NCBI RefSeq assembly: GCF_001884045.1
Contig: NZ_MACF01000142.1
Location: 1 to 64,000, forward strand
Direction of reading: 5' to 3'
Origin: Bacillus mobilis
GTDB taxonomy: Bacteria > Bacillota > Bacilli > Bacillales > Bacillaceae_G
Length of the DNA: 64,000 nt
In this document: positions 36,255 through 44,942 of the stretch, piece by piece
How positions within the stretch are numbered: position 1 is the stretch's first letter
Layout: the number at the start of each line of letters is the position of its first letter
Program-made: the position numbers and the translations under genes
Notes under the pieces: model-generated
Seen by the model: the letters and a program-made list of their open reading frames with translations, nothing else
The model's database searches: none
Told to the model about the DNA's origin: nothing

Positions 36255-37226
36255 TTGGAACGTGAACTCGCACTAGAAATTGTCCGTGTAACAGAAGCAG
36301 CAGCATTAGCATCCGCACAGTGGATGGGCCGCGGAAAGAAAAACGAAGCAGATGATGCAGCAACTACAGCAATGCGTGATATGTTTGATTCAGTAAACAT
36401 GGCAGGTACAGTTGTAATTGGTGAAGGAGAACTTGATGAAGCACCGATGTTGTATATTGGTGAAGAACTAGGAACAGGTAACGGTCCAGAAGTAGACATC
36501 GCCGTTGACCCATTAGAAGGTACAAACATCGTTGCAAAAGGCCTTGCAAATGCAATGGCAGTTATCGCAATCGCAGATAAAGGAAACCTTCTTCATGCTC
36601 CTGATATGTACATGGAAAAAATCGCGGTTGGTCCAAAAGCAGCTGGTAAAATTAGCTTAGATGATCCAATTGAAAAAACAATTGAAATTGTAGCAGAAGC
36701 TAACAATAAAAAGATTCGCGATCTAACAGTTATCGTTCAAGAACGTGAACGTCATCAAGATATTATTGACCGTGTTCGTGCAAAAGGTGCACGCGTAAAA
36801 TTATTTGGTGATGGTGATGTTGGTGCGTCAATCGCAACAGCACTACCTGGAACGGGTATTGATTTATTCGTAGGTATTGGTGGAGCTCCAGAAGGTGTTA
36901 TTTCTGCAGCAGCATTAAAATGCCTTGAAGGTGAAATGCAAGCTCGCTTAGTTCCAATGAACGAAGAAGAAGAAGCTCGTTGTCGTGAAATGGGATTAGA
37001 AGACCCTCGTCAACTTCTTATGTTAGATGACTTAGTATCTGGGGATGATGCAATCTTCTCAGCAACTGGTGTATCTGCTGGTGAGTTATTAGACGGTGTG
37101 AAATTCCTTGGCGGAGATTTAGCTGAAACATATTCTATCGTTATGCGTTACAAAACAAGAACGGTACGATTCATTAAAACGCATCACCATTTAGATCATA
37201 AACCACACTTAAACTTAGATATTTAA
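36255..37226 (+). CDS. glpX: Class II fructose-1,6-bisphosphatase
   Basis: 323 residues, TTG start 10 nt after GGAGGAATGG. Hydrolyses fructose-1,6-bisphosphate for gluconeogenesis. Motifs: [18 protein letters not shown] near residues 27-44, [19 protein letters not shown] (metal site), [16 protein letters not shown] (Li-sensitive phosphatase motif, about residues 80-95) and [19 protein letters not shown]. Full length. Confidence 0.95.
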   Translation: MERELALEIVRVTEAAALASAQWMGRGKKNEADDAATTAMRDMFDSVNMAGTVVIGEGELDEAPMLYIGEELGTGNGPEVDIAVDPLEGTNIVAKGLANAMAVIAIADKGNLLHAPDMYMEKIAVGPKAAGKISLDDPIEKTIEIVAEANNKKIRDLTVIVQERERHQDIIDRVRAKGARVKLFGDGDVGASIATALPGTGIDLFVGIGGAPEGVISAAALKCLEGEMQARLVPMNEEEEARCREMGLEDPRQLLMLDDLVSGDDAIFSATGVSAGELLDGVKFLGGDLAETYSIVMRYKTRTVRFIKTHHHLDHKPHLNLDI

Positions 37227-37242
37227 TAAAGGAGCCATGTGT

Positions 37243-37509
37243 ATGGAAGAACGTTTCTTTCTGTACGACGACACAGTCGCTACAAGAACTCGTTTCGTTA
37301 GCTTTATGGGAGAAAATGAGCGTCATGATTTAGCGCTTTTATACTCTGATCGTCATTACGGTAAAACAATTGTCCTTGATATGCAGCGCAATAAATTTGC
37401 AATCATCGGTCCTGACGATTTAAACGAACCAGGCTACTTAGAGCATGCATTTTCTATGACTGAAGAAATTGCAGAAGAACTACGCTCATTTTTATTTGAA
37501 CTTATATAA
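37243..37509 (+). CDS. DUF3055 family protein
   Basis: 88 residues starting at the second ATG (37243, 8 nt from GGAG); the first ATG (37237) sits too close to the RBS. Matches the SAV0927/DUF3055 pattern: RFFLYDDTVATRTRFVSFMG, then HYGKTIVLDMQRNKFAIIG. Only 16 nt after glpX, so co-transcribed with it. Function unknown. Confidence 0.8.
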   Translation: MEERFFLYDDTVATRTRFVSFMGENERHDLALLYSDRHYGKTIVLDMQRNKFAIIGPDDLNEPGYLEHAFSMTEEIAEELRSFLFELI

Positions 37510-37520
37510 TTTATCGTAGG

Positions 37521-37546
37521 CACCAGCTATTTTAGCTGGTGTTTTT
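37521..37546 (+). terminator. glpX operon terminator
   Basis: CACCAGCTA / TAGCTGGTG, loop TTT, T5 tract. Confidence 0.85.
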
Positions 37547-37560
37547 CCACTTTAAGTATT

Positions 37561-37588
37561 TTGAATTTTCAAACGACTATGTTATAAT
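37561..37588 (+). promoter_or_regulatory. Promoter of the candidate structured RNA
   Basis: TTGAAT (37561-37566), 16-bp spacer, TATAAT (37583-37588). The -10 is a perfect consensus and lies just downstream of the glpX terminator. Expected start near 37595. Confidence 0.75.
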
Positions 37589-37594
37589 TAAGAA

Positions 37595-37796
37595 TAAATC
37601 TATTTGGATAGAAAGGACGTTATCTACGTATGCCAACATTTACTTTGTAATGGACCAGCAATTGGATAGCATTACTCTCAAAAAAGCACCACGCTTTTTC
37701 AAGGGAGTAGTCTGCCCATTCCCATTACAAAGGAACGTAACGCATCTGTAGTATGATGTTTACGGAGGTTCCTAAGGGAACCTCCTTTTATTTTTG
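37595..37796 (+). ncRNA. Candidate ~200-nt structured RNA (6S-like architecture)
   Basis: No credible ORF. A long hairpin forms: ACTTTGTAATGG (37642-37653) pairs with CCATTACAAAG (37722-37732); an asymmetric internal loop follows, then TACTC/GAGTA and a terminal AAAAAGC / GCTTTTT stem-loop. The outer part shows weaker pairing (CTACGTATG with CATCTGTAG). It ends in GGAGGTTCC / GGAACCTCC plus T-rich sequence (37764-37796). Long duplex with a central bubble is the 6S layout, but identity with a known family is not established. Confidence 0.55.
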
Positions 37797-37853
37797 TCTA
37801 TTTCTCATGTCTTCATACTACAAGACATCCAAATAGCTGTATTACGTTCCTTT
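37730..37853. repeat. Nested imperfect inverted repeat around the RNA terminator
   Basis: AAAGGAACGTAA (37730-37741) pairs with TTACGTTCCTTT (37842-37853), and TGTAGTATGA (37747-37756) with TCATACTACA (37811-37820); the terminator hairpin sits inside. The 5' arm overlaps the strand used in the main RNA hairpin, so the two foldings compete. The RBS of the S4-domain gene follows directly after. Confidence 0.7.
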
Positions 37854-37879
37854 ACCACTACTATAAGAGGTGAAGGAAA

Positions 37880-38377
37880 ATGCAGAAAGTACAACTTTCT
37901 TGGAGTTTATATGAAAATGAGCAAAACACAATCGAAAAGTATTGTAAAAATTGCAGACGCAATACCCTATTTACTGACACGAATATTCGTAGGCATAACG
38001 CCAATGGAAAAAATATATACCGCTTTGCCATTTATAAATGTCCAAAAGATCATACGTGGAATCAAAAACTTCGTATTTATAAATCATTTACTGATCACGT
38101 TGAAACAGTCGACATGACGCAGCAAGATCAAACAGAAACAACTACTACCATTTCCATTATGCAGCATAAGGAAAACGGTATAGCCGAAATCACGATCGTA
38201 TTAGATATCGTTTTCGGTTCCCACCGAATGGATAAAGCTTTATCCACATATATTTCCGACTGGAGCCGTACACGCATTGTGGATAAAATTAAAAATGGGG
38301 ATATTCAATTGAACGGACAACACATGAAACCAAACGCAATACTTTCTGAAGGTGATTCTATTTCAATTTGTTTGTGA
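37880..38377 (+). CDS. Protein with N-terminal zinc finger and C-terminal S4 RNA-binding domain
   Basis: 165 residues. RBS GAGGTGAAGG. The N-terminal half has two cysteine pairs suited to zinc binding (YCKNCRRN near residue 21, then a KCPKDHTWNQ segment near 54-63). The C-terminal ~65 residues form an S4 domain: RMDKALSTYISDWSRTRIVDKIKNG followed by QLNGQHMKPNAILSEGD. RNA binding is likely (rRNA or tRNA). It lies behind the structured leader described above. Confidence 0.75.
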   Translation: MQKVQLSWSLYENEQNTIEKYCKNCRRNTLFTDTNIRRHNANGKNIYRFAIYKCPKDHTWNQKLRIYKSFTDHVETVDMTQQDQTETTTTISIMQHKENGIAEITIVLDIVFGSHRMDKALSTYISDWSRTRIVDKIKNGDIQLNGQHMKPNAILSEGDSISICL

Positions 38378-38383
38378 GCAAGT

Positions 38384-38417
38384 AAAAAAATCCTCTTACA
38401 ATCGTAAGAGGATTTTT
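38384..38417. terminator. Bidirectional terminator
   Basis: AAATCCTCTTAC / GTAAGAGGATTT, loop AATC, with A/T tracts. Confidence 0.85.
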
Positions 38418-38729
38418 TTATTTCTTCACTTTTCGTAATACGAAGTGTGCACAACCGAAGTTACAGTACTCGTATAAATACTCCGTTAACGTACTAATTT
38501 TCGTATCATATGTCGAACGTTGATTACTATCATCAAAGAAACCGCGCAATCTAAGTTGCTCATAACCCCAGTCCCCAACGATGTAATCATATTTATTTAA
38601 AATTTCTGCATAACGCTCTTTAAATGCTTCTTCACTAAAACCATCACGAAAGTTTTTAATTACTTCGTACTGAACATTATTAATGCTCACCGTAGCATGC
38701 ATCTCTTGCTCTTGCTTTTGCTCCATCAT
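38418..38729 (-). CDS. yutD: YutD family protein (DUF1027)
   Basis: 103 residues. Conserved pattern NFRDGFSEEAFKERYAEILNKYDYIVGDWGYEQLRLRGFF (residues ~26-65), followed by a CNFGCAHFVLRK cysteine pair at the C-terminus. Function unknown. RBS GAGAGGAAG. Neighbour of yutC, in B. subtilis order. Confidence 0.9.
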   Translation of the reverse strand: MMEQKQEQEMHATVSINNVQYEVIKNFRDGFSEEAFKERYAEILNKYDYIVGDWGYEQLRLRGFFDDSNQRSTYDTKISTLTEYLYEYCNFGCAHFVLRKVKK

Positions 38730-38844
38730 TAACTTCCTCTCTAAGCATTCTTCTTTTTATCGTATCACAAAGCATACCAACCAACAATTTCAAATACAAA
38801 AAATTGAAAATTAGTGCATGCTATGGAGAAGGAGGTGATACATC

Positions 38845-39423
38845 GTGAAAAAACAAATTATACTCTCTCTCCTCACTCTTTCCTTATTTGCAGGCTGTCA
38901 ATCAACGAATAAAGCCGAAATGGAACGTGAAGAAGGAAGTCGTGTTCTTGTTTCCAATAAAAACGACATGTATCATACGGAAAATACAAATACACGATTA
39001 ACGAGAGTCGGTTATTCATCTAAACAAAAGCATGAAGTATCTAACAAACAAGTAGGAGCCATTAACCGTGAGAAAGTCGCTGAAATGATTACAAGCATGA
39101 CAGTCAAACTTCCTGACGTTACAAACGCTGCTACGCTCGTTACCGATGATGAAGTATTTGTTGTATACCGTGCAAACACAACGGATCCAAAACTCGTAGC
39201 AGATCAAGTATATAAAGCTGCTTTGTCCATCGTCCCTCGCTATTATAAAGCATATGTATCAACAGACCAAAAGTTGATTTCTCAAATTCAAGGACTTCAA
39301 TCTGGTGCTTTAAATGATACAGAATATACACAGAGCCTCGACATGCTAAAACGGGAAATGAGTAAAAATCCTCATTTGAACAATACGGGGGATCAAACTT
39401 TGAATGATATGATTAAAAAATAA
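38845..39423 (+). CDS. yutC: YhcN/YlaJ family sporulation lipoprotein (YutC)
   Basis: 192 residues. Lipoprotein signal with LFAGC (Cys at residue 18). The mature part fits the YhcN/YlaJ family found in spore inner membrane or coat: NREKVAEMITSMTVKLPDVTNAATLVTDDEVFVVYRA, then YKAALSIVPRYYKAYVSTD. Near-perfect RBS AAGGAGGTG. Confidence 0.88.
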   Translation: MKKQIILSLLTLSLFAGCQSTNKAEMEREEGSRVLVSNKNDMYHTENTNTRLTRVGYSSKQKHEVSNKQVGAINREKVAEMITSMTVKLPDVTNAATLVTDDEVFVVYRANTTDPKLVADQVYKAALSIVPRYYKAYVSTDQKLISQIQGLQSGALNDTEYTQSLDMLKREMSKNPHLNNTGDQTLNDMIKK

Positions 39424-39458
39424 AGAAGATGGAGAAAACCTCCACCTTCTTTATTTTT
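39422..39458. terminator. Bidirectional terminator
   Basis: AAAGAAGATGGAG / CTCCACCTTCTTT (one mismatch), followed by ATTTTT. Confidence 0.75.
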
Positions 39459-39460
39459 GA

Positions 39461-40192
39461 CTATTTCTTACGATCCGCATAAACCGCCATCGCATCACAC
39501 ATAAACTGTGCTAATCCTTGGCCAAACTTATCGATATTTTTCATGAAGCGCTCATCTGCGACGTACATTTGACCGAGTCCTTTAAAAGCATCTAATGAAT
39601 ATTGTCCGAAGTTTTGCAAGTAATCGTACCATACTCCTATTGCTTCCTGTGCCTCTTTAGAATCTGGTGCGCCGTGTCTAAGCGCCGCTAAATTTCTGTA
39701 AATCGTATTGAACTCTTCTTGATTATCTTTTGACATACCTTTTGCATATTCATTCGCTTTATCTACAGCTGCGTCTCCCCATCTTTCACGCGCTTCTTCT
39801 TCGTACGGATTCTGGCTGAAATCGAAGCCTTCAAACTTCTCTTTGTTCGTCATTTCAATCTCTCCTTTTGTATGTTGAATTGTTTTATCAATCGTCGCAA
39901 TCACTTTATCTAACCTAGCACGCTTTTCAAGAAGCATTTTCTTATGAAGCTGTAGCGCTTCTTCTCGGTCAAATGATGGACTCATGATAATTTCTTTAAT
40001 CTTCTTCAAAGGGAAGCCTAGTTCTTTAAAAAATAAAATTTGCTGCAATGTCTCTAAATTTTCATTGGAATACAGACGATATCCAGACTCTGTCGTCTCA
40101 TCTGGGGTTAACAACCCAATTTCATCATAATGATGCAGTGTGCGCACACTAATTCCAACTAAATTAGCTACTTCTTTTACCTTCATTGTCAT
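39461..40192 (-). CDS. MerR-family regulator with TipAS antibiotic-recognition domain
   Basis: 243 residues from the ATG at 40192 (RBS GGGGGAG). The N-terminal MerR HTH is [26 protein letters not shown] (about residues 4-29) with a YRLYS wing. A coiled-coil dimerisation helix follows (~75-115), then the TipAS domain from about residue 125 ([20 protein letters not shown]). Mta/TipA-type regulators bind hydrophobic or thiopeptide drugs and activate efflux. The MerR-type promoter lies immediately upstream, suggesting autoregulation. No efflux gene is adjacent; the divergent neighbour is a YhfC protein. Confidence 0.88.
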   Translation of the reverse strand: MTMKVKEVANLVGISVRTLHHYDEIGLLTPDETTESGYRLYSNENLETLQQILFFKELGFPLKKIKEIIMSPSFDREEALQLHKKMLLEKRARLDKVIATIDKTIQHTKGEIEMTNKEKFEGFDFSQNPYEEEARERWGDAAVDKANEYAKGMSKDNQEEFNTIYRNLAALRHGAPDSKEAQEAIGVWYDYLQNFGQYSLDAFKGLGQMYVADERFMKNIDKFGQGLAQFMCDAMAVYADRKK

Positions 40193-40214
40193 GTGTATCT
40201 CCCCCTTAATACAT

Positions 40215-40245
40215 ACGATAAAGTATGACGCAACGTTAGAGTCAA
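40215..40245 (-). promoter_or_regulatory. MerR-type promoter with 19-bp spacer
   Basis: On the minus strand, TTGACT (40240-40245) and TATCGT (40215-40220) are separated by 19 bp, the over-long spacer that MerR proteins correct. Imperfect dyad (GAC...GTC around AACGTT) at about 40227-40243. Confidence 0.65.
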
Positions 40246-40333
40246 TAAGTAAATTCATTTTTGGTTAAAAGTTTCATCTCCACTATATTTCATGCATAAT
40301 AGATATGTACATATATTAGAAAGCGGTGAAAGT

Positions 40334-41107
40334 ATGGTTTCAAGTACGGTAATTGCCAGTATCACAATTCAACTTGTGCTTTCGATTCTGGTACCTATTA
40401 TTGCGTTTGTTTATTTTCGTAAAAAATATCATATTAATTGGAAAGTAGTCGGTGTTGGTGCTCTTATTTTTATTGGATTTACCCAAATTCTCGAGACACC
40501 GTTCCACCTATTTATGCGCGGAAATCCGGCAATCGCTCCAATTTTAGAAAATCCATTTGTCTTTGCACTTTATGGCGGACTAACCGCTGGTATTTTTGAA
40601 GAATTAGGACGTTTCGTTGCCTTCTTCTTCCTACTAAAAAAATATCAAGAATATAAAGATGGTTTTGCTTACGGAATAGGTCACGGCGGGATTGAATCCA
40701 TTTTAGTCGGCGGATTCTCCGCATTACAGACACTTATATTCGCAAATGCTATTAACAATGGTAGCTTCGCTCAAATGGCAGAAAAACTACCACAATTAAA
40801 TGTTATAAAGGATATGTTAATAGAACAACCCGCTTATTTATACTTCCTTGGCAGCTTGGAAAGAATTATGGCTCTTGTACTGCAAATTGCCTTTTCGATG
40901 CTTGTCTTATACGCAGTAAAACAGAAGAAATATATCTTCCTTGTTTACGCTATATTATTCCACGCATTTGTAGACTTTTTCGCGGCACTTTACCAAACAA
41001 AAACAATCAATATCTTTGTTGCAGAAGGAATTACCCTTCTCTTCACAATTGGTGCTGTCATTCTTATTCGTAAAATGAAAGAAAAATTAATGAGTATGCC
41101 GGCGTAA
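40334..41107 (+). CDS. YhfC family intramembrane protease-like protein
   Basis: 257 residues from the ATG at 40334 (RBS GCGGTGAA). About seven hydrophobic segments. The family signatures GIFEELGRFVAFFFLLKKY (about residues 93-111) and FAYGIGHGGIESILVGG (about 116-132) put Glu, Arg and His in membrane helices, as in CPBP-like glutamic proteases. Divergent from the MerR regulator, with which it may share regulation. Confidence 0.85.
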   Translation: MVSSTVIASITIQLVLSILVPIIAFVYFRKKYHINWKVVGVGALIFIGFTQILETPFHLFMRGNPAIAPILENPFVFALYGGLTAGIFEELGRFVAFFFLLKKYQEYKDGFAYGIGHGGIESILVGGFSALQTLIFANAINNGSFAQMAEKLPQLNVIKDMLIEQPAYLYFLGSLERIMALVLQIAFSMLVLYAVKQKKYIFLVYAILFHAFVDFFAALYQTKTINIFVAEGITLLFTIGAVILIRKMKEKLMSMPA

Positions 41108-41138
41108 AAATAACCCACCAGTTGGTGGGTTATTTTTT
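41108..41138. terminator. Bidirectional terminator
   Basis: AATAACCCACCA / TGGTGGGTTATT, loop GT, with T6 following. It overlaps the end of the convergent gene. Confidence 0.85.
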
Positions 41139-41573
41139 ATATGGATTATCATAATGATGATAGCTTTTTCCCTCTTGCAGCTTCCTCTTCGTTTCTGCAT
41201 CTATAACAATGTACTTACGAAATTCGTTTGCTTCATTTTGAGAAAAGGACGCGAAAAAATAAACTTGGCGATCAGGGTGAATAAAAGAATCTTGAAACAC
41301 CACACTACTCCGACAACCCACAGCTGTTTTTTGTAGGAAAGAAAATTCTTCATCAGGCACTTCTTTAAATGAGATTTTTTTTCGAACGCTATATGCTGCA
41401 TTTTTATATTCTTTATACACCTTTTTATCTAACTGTTCATAAAACACATCTTCACTCACAAACGATTTATTTCGGTTGCTTCGATAATTTAATTTCGTAT
41501 TCGATTCTGCATATGTTGTGGACAAGTGCAGAAAAAAACAAAGACTGAATATAATACATATCATTTTTTTCAT
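41130..41573 (-). CDS. Secreted protein of unknown function
   Basis: 147 residues. The signal peptide is clear: KKMICIIFSLCFFLHLSTTYA, with cleavage likely after YA at about residue 22. The mature part is basic and aromatic, with one cysteine (GCRSSVVFQ) and a KYIVIDAETKRKLQEGKSYH tail. Not recognised. Confidence 0.65.
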   Translation of the reverse strand: MKKMICIIFSLCFFLHLSTTYAESNTKLNYRSNRNKSFVSEDVFYEQLDKKVYKEYKNAAYSVRKKISFKEVPDEEFSFLQKTAVGCRSSVVFQDSFIHPDRQVYFFASFSQNEANEFRKYIVIDAETKRKLQEGKSYHHYDNPYKK

Positions 41574-41706
41574 AAGTGCACCTCAAATGTTCATTATCCA
41601 CATTACTTTTCCACATATTAAAATCAATATGCCATTTCCAATGAAAAGGAATTTTTTCCACATTTGTCGAAGTATATAGCGTCAACTTGAAAGATGGGGA
41701 TGAATT

Positions 41707-42261
41707 ATGAAGAAATTGATTGTCATACGACATTGTTCAGCAACTGGCCAAGAACGTGGTGCCGAATTAACGATTGCAGGAAAAAATCAAGCAAACACCC
41801 TTGCTACATTCCTCTTAGAAAACCAACTACAAATAGATCATATTATTTCAAGCCCATTTGTGCGAGCTATCGATTCTATTCGGCCCTATGCGCTCCAAGC
41901 TAACTTGTCTATCCACGAAGATGAACGATTAGCTGAACGCATATTAAGCGACGTTCCAATGAACAATTGGATGCAAAAACTAGAATCTACTTTTACAAAT
42001 ATAGATATTGCCTTTTCAGGCGGAGAGTCAACAAAAGAAGCAACAGACCGTGCTATATCGCTTATCCAAGACGTTTTAAAATTAAACCATACTACAACAC
42101 TACTCGTTACACACGGCAACTTACTCACACTGATTTTAAAGCACTTTAATCATACGATCGGCTTTAATGAATGGAGAGCTTTAACGAATCCTGATGTTTA
42201 TGAAATTGTAATTGATGAACAATGTACTATAAAACGATTATGGGAAGCATCATCCAAGTAA
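41707..42261 (+). CDS. Histidine phosphatase family protein (phosphoglycerate-mutase-like)
   Basis: 184 residues. Catalytic motif VIRHCSATGQ at residues 6-15: the phosphohistidine (RH) is intact, but the usual Gly after it is Cys. Other family sites are IISSPFVRAIDSI (about 46-58), GGESTKEATDRA and the second catalytic histidine LVTHGNLLT (about 139). Substrate unknown. It starts 9 nt after AAAGATGGGG. Confidence 0.85.
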   Translation: MKKLIVIRHCSATGQERGAELTIAGKNQANTLATFLLENQLQIDHIISSPFVRAIDSIRPYALQANLSIHEDERLAERILSDVPMNNWMQKLESTFTNIDIAFSGGESTKEATDRAISLIQDVLKLNHTTTLLVTHGNLLTLILKHFNHTIGFNEWRALTNPDVYEIVIDEQCTIKRLWEASSK

Positions 42262-42335
42262 TATCTCTTTCCAACACATTCAGTTGACGCCACGAGAAGA
42301 AACTGTACTAACAATAGAAAGGGGTATCACTCCAT

Positions 42336-42818
42336 ATGTACGAAGATGTACTTGCTTTACTACATAAAACAAATGCTTCTTACGAAAAGTTTGAACACGA
42401 ACCGGTACTCGATTATGAAACAGATCGTATCGTACGTGAAAGGCTTGGCTTACAAGGTACTCCAAGTAAAAGCTTATTTTTAAAATCAAAGTCTGGAGAT
42501 TATTACGTATTTTTCACGTTAGAGGGTACAAGGCTAAACCGGGGAGAGATGAAAGAAATAACGGGAGAACGCTTATCTCTCTGTTCTCCTGATGAGCTAA
42601 GAGAAGAAACAGGCTGTACGCCAGGATGTGTCGCTCCTTTCGGTTATTCACAACATGTAACGATTATTGTGGATCGTGCGATTTATGCTTACGATAAAAT
42701 TTTAATTACACCTGGTGTACCTGAATTTACAATTGAATTATCCACAGAGGAATTAAAGAAAATCTTATTAACATGCCCAAATGCTGTTTTAGAGTATAAA
42801 CAAAAAGAGAGCCAATAA
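42336..42818 (+). CDS. YbaK/ProX-type aminoacyl-tRNA deacylase family
   Basis: 160 residues. Family pattern: EHEPVLDYETDRIVRERLGLQGTPSKSLFLKS (about residues 21-52) with the conserved Lys, then GERLSLCSPDELREETGCTPGCVAPFG. Likely clears mischarged aminoacyl-tRNA. Two CxPGC-like cysteines are present. RBS AAAGGGG. Confidence 0.85.
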   Translation: MYEDVLALLHKTNASYEKFEHEPVLDYETDRIVRERLGLQGTPSKSLFLKSKSGDYYVFFTLEGTRLNRGEMKEITGERLSLCSPDELREETGCTPGCVAPFGYSQHVTIIVDRAIYAYDKILITPGVPEFTIELSTEELKKILLTCPNAVLEYKQKESQ

Positions 42819-42835
42819 TCAGCTCTCTTTTTTTC
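42803..42835. terminator. Bidirectional terminator
   Basis: AAAGAGAGC / GCTCTCTTT around CAATAATCA, between convergent genes. Confidence 0.8.
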
Positions 42836-42836
42836 A

Positions 42837-43733
42837 TTATTTTGCTTCTGCTGTTTTTTCTTTTGCAGAACGAACTTGCTCGTCCGCATGGTAAGAAGAA
42901 CGCACAAGTGGGCCAGCTTCACAGTGGCTAAAGCCTTTGCTAAGTGCAATTTCTTTAAGCTCTGCAAATTCTGCTGGTGGGTAATATTTAAGAACTGGTA
43001 AATGCTTCTTAGATGGTTGTAGGTATTGTCCAAGAGTTAAAATATCCACATTGTTTGCACGTAAGTCATCCATTGCTTCAATTAAATCTTCTCTCGTTTC
43101 ACCTAAGCCCACCATAATGCTCGATTTAGTTGGAATATCAGGCTGCATTTCTTTTGCTCGACGTAAAAACTCTAATGAACGGTCATATTTTGCTCTAGCG
43201 CGAACTCGGTTAGATAATCGACGTACTGTTTCAATGTTATGGTTTAAAATATCTGGTTTTGCATCCATTAACATTTTTAAGTTTTCTTCTACTCCACCCA
43301 TATCAGATGGTAATACTTCGATTGACGTAAATGGATTTTTACGACGTACAGCGCGTACTGTTTCAGCAAAAACAGCTGCTCCTCCGTCTTTTAAATCATC
43401 ACGTGCAACCGCTGTTATAACAACGTGCTTTAAGCCCATCTGTACTACAGAATCTGCTACGCGTTCTGGCTCTTGTAAATCAAGCTCAGTTGGTAAGCCT
43501 GTTTTAACCGCACAAAAACGACAAGCACGTGTACAAACCGCACCTAAAATCATAAATGTTGCTGTTTTTCTTACAGCCCAGCATTCATGAATATTCGGAC
43601 ATTTCGCTTCTTCACAAACCGTATGAAGATTCTTAGAACGCATCATTTTCTTTAAGCCTGTATAGTTTTCATTCGTGTTTAACTTAATTTTCAACCATTC
43701 GGGCTTGCGCTTATATTCTGTTTGTTTTGTCAT
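42837..43733 (-). CDS. lipA: Lipoyl synthase
   Basis: 298 residues from the ATG at 43733 (GGAG 9 nt upstream), equal to the B. subtilis enzyme length. Radical-SAM enzyme inserting sulfur into protein-bound octanoyl groups. Both cluster motifs are intact: [13 protein letters not shown] (auxiliary cluster) and [10 protein letters not shown] (radical SAM). The C-terminal R-S-S-Y motif ([10 protein letters not shown]) ligates the auxiliary cluster. Supplies lipoate to GcvH and dehydrogenases. Confidence 0.97.
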   Translation of the reverse strand: MTKQTEYKRKPEWLKIKLNTNENYTGLKKMMRSKNLHTVCEEAKCPNIHECWAVRKTATFMILGAVCTRACRFCAVKTGLPTELDLQEPERVADSVVQMGLKHVVITAVARDDLKDGGAAVFAETVRAVRRKNPFTSIEVLPSDMGGVEENLKMLMDAKPDILNHNIETVRRLSNRVRARAKYDRSLEFLRRAKEMQPDIPTKSSIMVGLGETREDLIEAMDDLRANNVDILTLGQYLQPSKKHLPVLKYYPPAEFAELKEIALSKGFSHCEAGPLVRSSYHADEQVRSAKEKTAEAK

Positions 43734-43922
43734 GGTTATCAACTCCGCACAATATGAAATAGTTTACCGTGTTCGCTTCTTTCAATGTAACATATCTATT
43801 CTAACGTATGAAAGCGATTTGCTCAAATGAAGATTCTAAGATTTTTTCCAATCGTTCCCTATAATGAAATACTCCGTATATCCCACACTAAAAAGAGTGA
43901 TGTTGTGAAAGGAGTCTATTTC

Positions 43923-44906
43923 ATGCTTCGAAAAATTTCTCTTTTGCTTTCGATTTGCTTTCTTCTCCACCAAAACATCGCTTACGGTGAAGATAATCAG
44001 CAAAGCATATACGAAAAGCGCATGGCACTATATAAAGAAACCGAGCAATCTTCAGGCATTCCGTGGTATTACTTAGCTGCAATGGATCAATATGAAAGAA
44101 ATATACGGAGCGTAAGAAAAGATATTCCGAAAAAACCAGATGCCATCATTTCCCTTTATTTCAAACCAGAAATATGGGCTGGACCCGTTAATGGTAACGA
44201 CACTCTCCCCCATACAATTTCTCTATTTGGCGGATTAGGTTTAGATGGTGACAAAGATGGATTTGCAAATGCAAATAACGACCGTGATCTTTTGCATACA
44301 GCAGCAACGATTTTAAAGAAACAAGGAACGTCCGAAGACCGTGTTCACATTATGCTTTGGGAATATTATAGACGTGCGAAAACAGTTGAATTAATTACCG
44401 AATACGCCCAAATCTATAAACATTATGGACGTATTAATTTAGAAGGAAATGCTTTCCCACTTCCAATTCGTAGCGACCATAGCTACCGTAGTACTTTTGG
44501 CGCTGGAAGAAGTTTTGGGGGAAGAAGAGTTCATGAAGGCACTGATATTTTTGCAGGCTATGGCGTACCAGTAAGATCCACTTGCTATGGCATCATTGAA
44601 ACAAAGGGCTGGAACCGCCTTGGCGGATGGCGCATCGGTATTCGTGACCTTCATAATAATTACCATTATTACGCTCATTTAGGCGGATTCTCAAAAGAAA
44701 TACAGCTTGGACAAATTGTCGAACCTGGAAAAGTAATCGGATTTGTTGGTAGCACCGGTTATGGCCCTCCCGGCACAGCGGGAAAATTCCCTCCTCACTT
44801 ACATTTCGGCATGTATAAAGACAATGGCTATACAGAATGGGCTTTCGATCCATACATGCATTTAAGTCTTTGGGAGCGAAAAGAACGCGCAAATACAAAA
44901 CGATAA
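43923..44906 (+). CDS. lytH: LytH-type M23 metallopeptidase (YunA)
   Basis: 327 residues from the ATG at 43923 (RBS AAAGGAG), close to B. subtilis LytH (326). Signal peptide at the N-terminus. C-terminal M23 domain: HEGTDIFAGYGVPV (zinc His/Asp, about residues 205-218) and PHLHFGMYKDNGY (HxH). LytH is an L-Ala-D-Glu peptidase made in sporulation that trims spore cortex side chains. Own terminator. Confidence 0.9.
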   Translation: MLRKISLLLSICFLLHQNIAYGEDNQQSIYEKRMALYKETEQSSGIPWYYLAAMDQYERNIRSVRKDIPKKPDAIISLYFKPEIWAGPVNGNDTLPHTISLFGGLGLDGDKDGFANANNDRDLLHTAATILKKQGTSEDRVHIMLWEYYRRAKTVELITEYAQIYKHYGRINLEGNAFPLPIRSDHSYRSTFGAGRSFGGRRVHEGTDIFAGYGVPVRSTCYGIIETKGWNRLGGWRIGIRDLHNNYHYYAHLGGFSKEIQLGQIVEPGKVIGFVGSTGYGPPGTAGKFPPHLHFGMYKDNGYTEWAFDPYMHLSLWERKERANTKR

Positions 44907-44937
44907 CCGTAGCAATATGCTACGGTTATTTTTTATA
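44903..44937 (+). terminator. lytH terminator
   Basis: ATAACCGTAGCA / TGCTACGGTTAT, loop ATA, T6 tract; overlaps the stop. Confidence 0.85.
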
Positions 44938-44942
44938 TTCGG

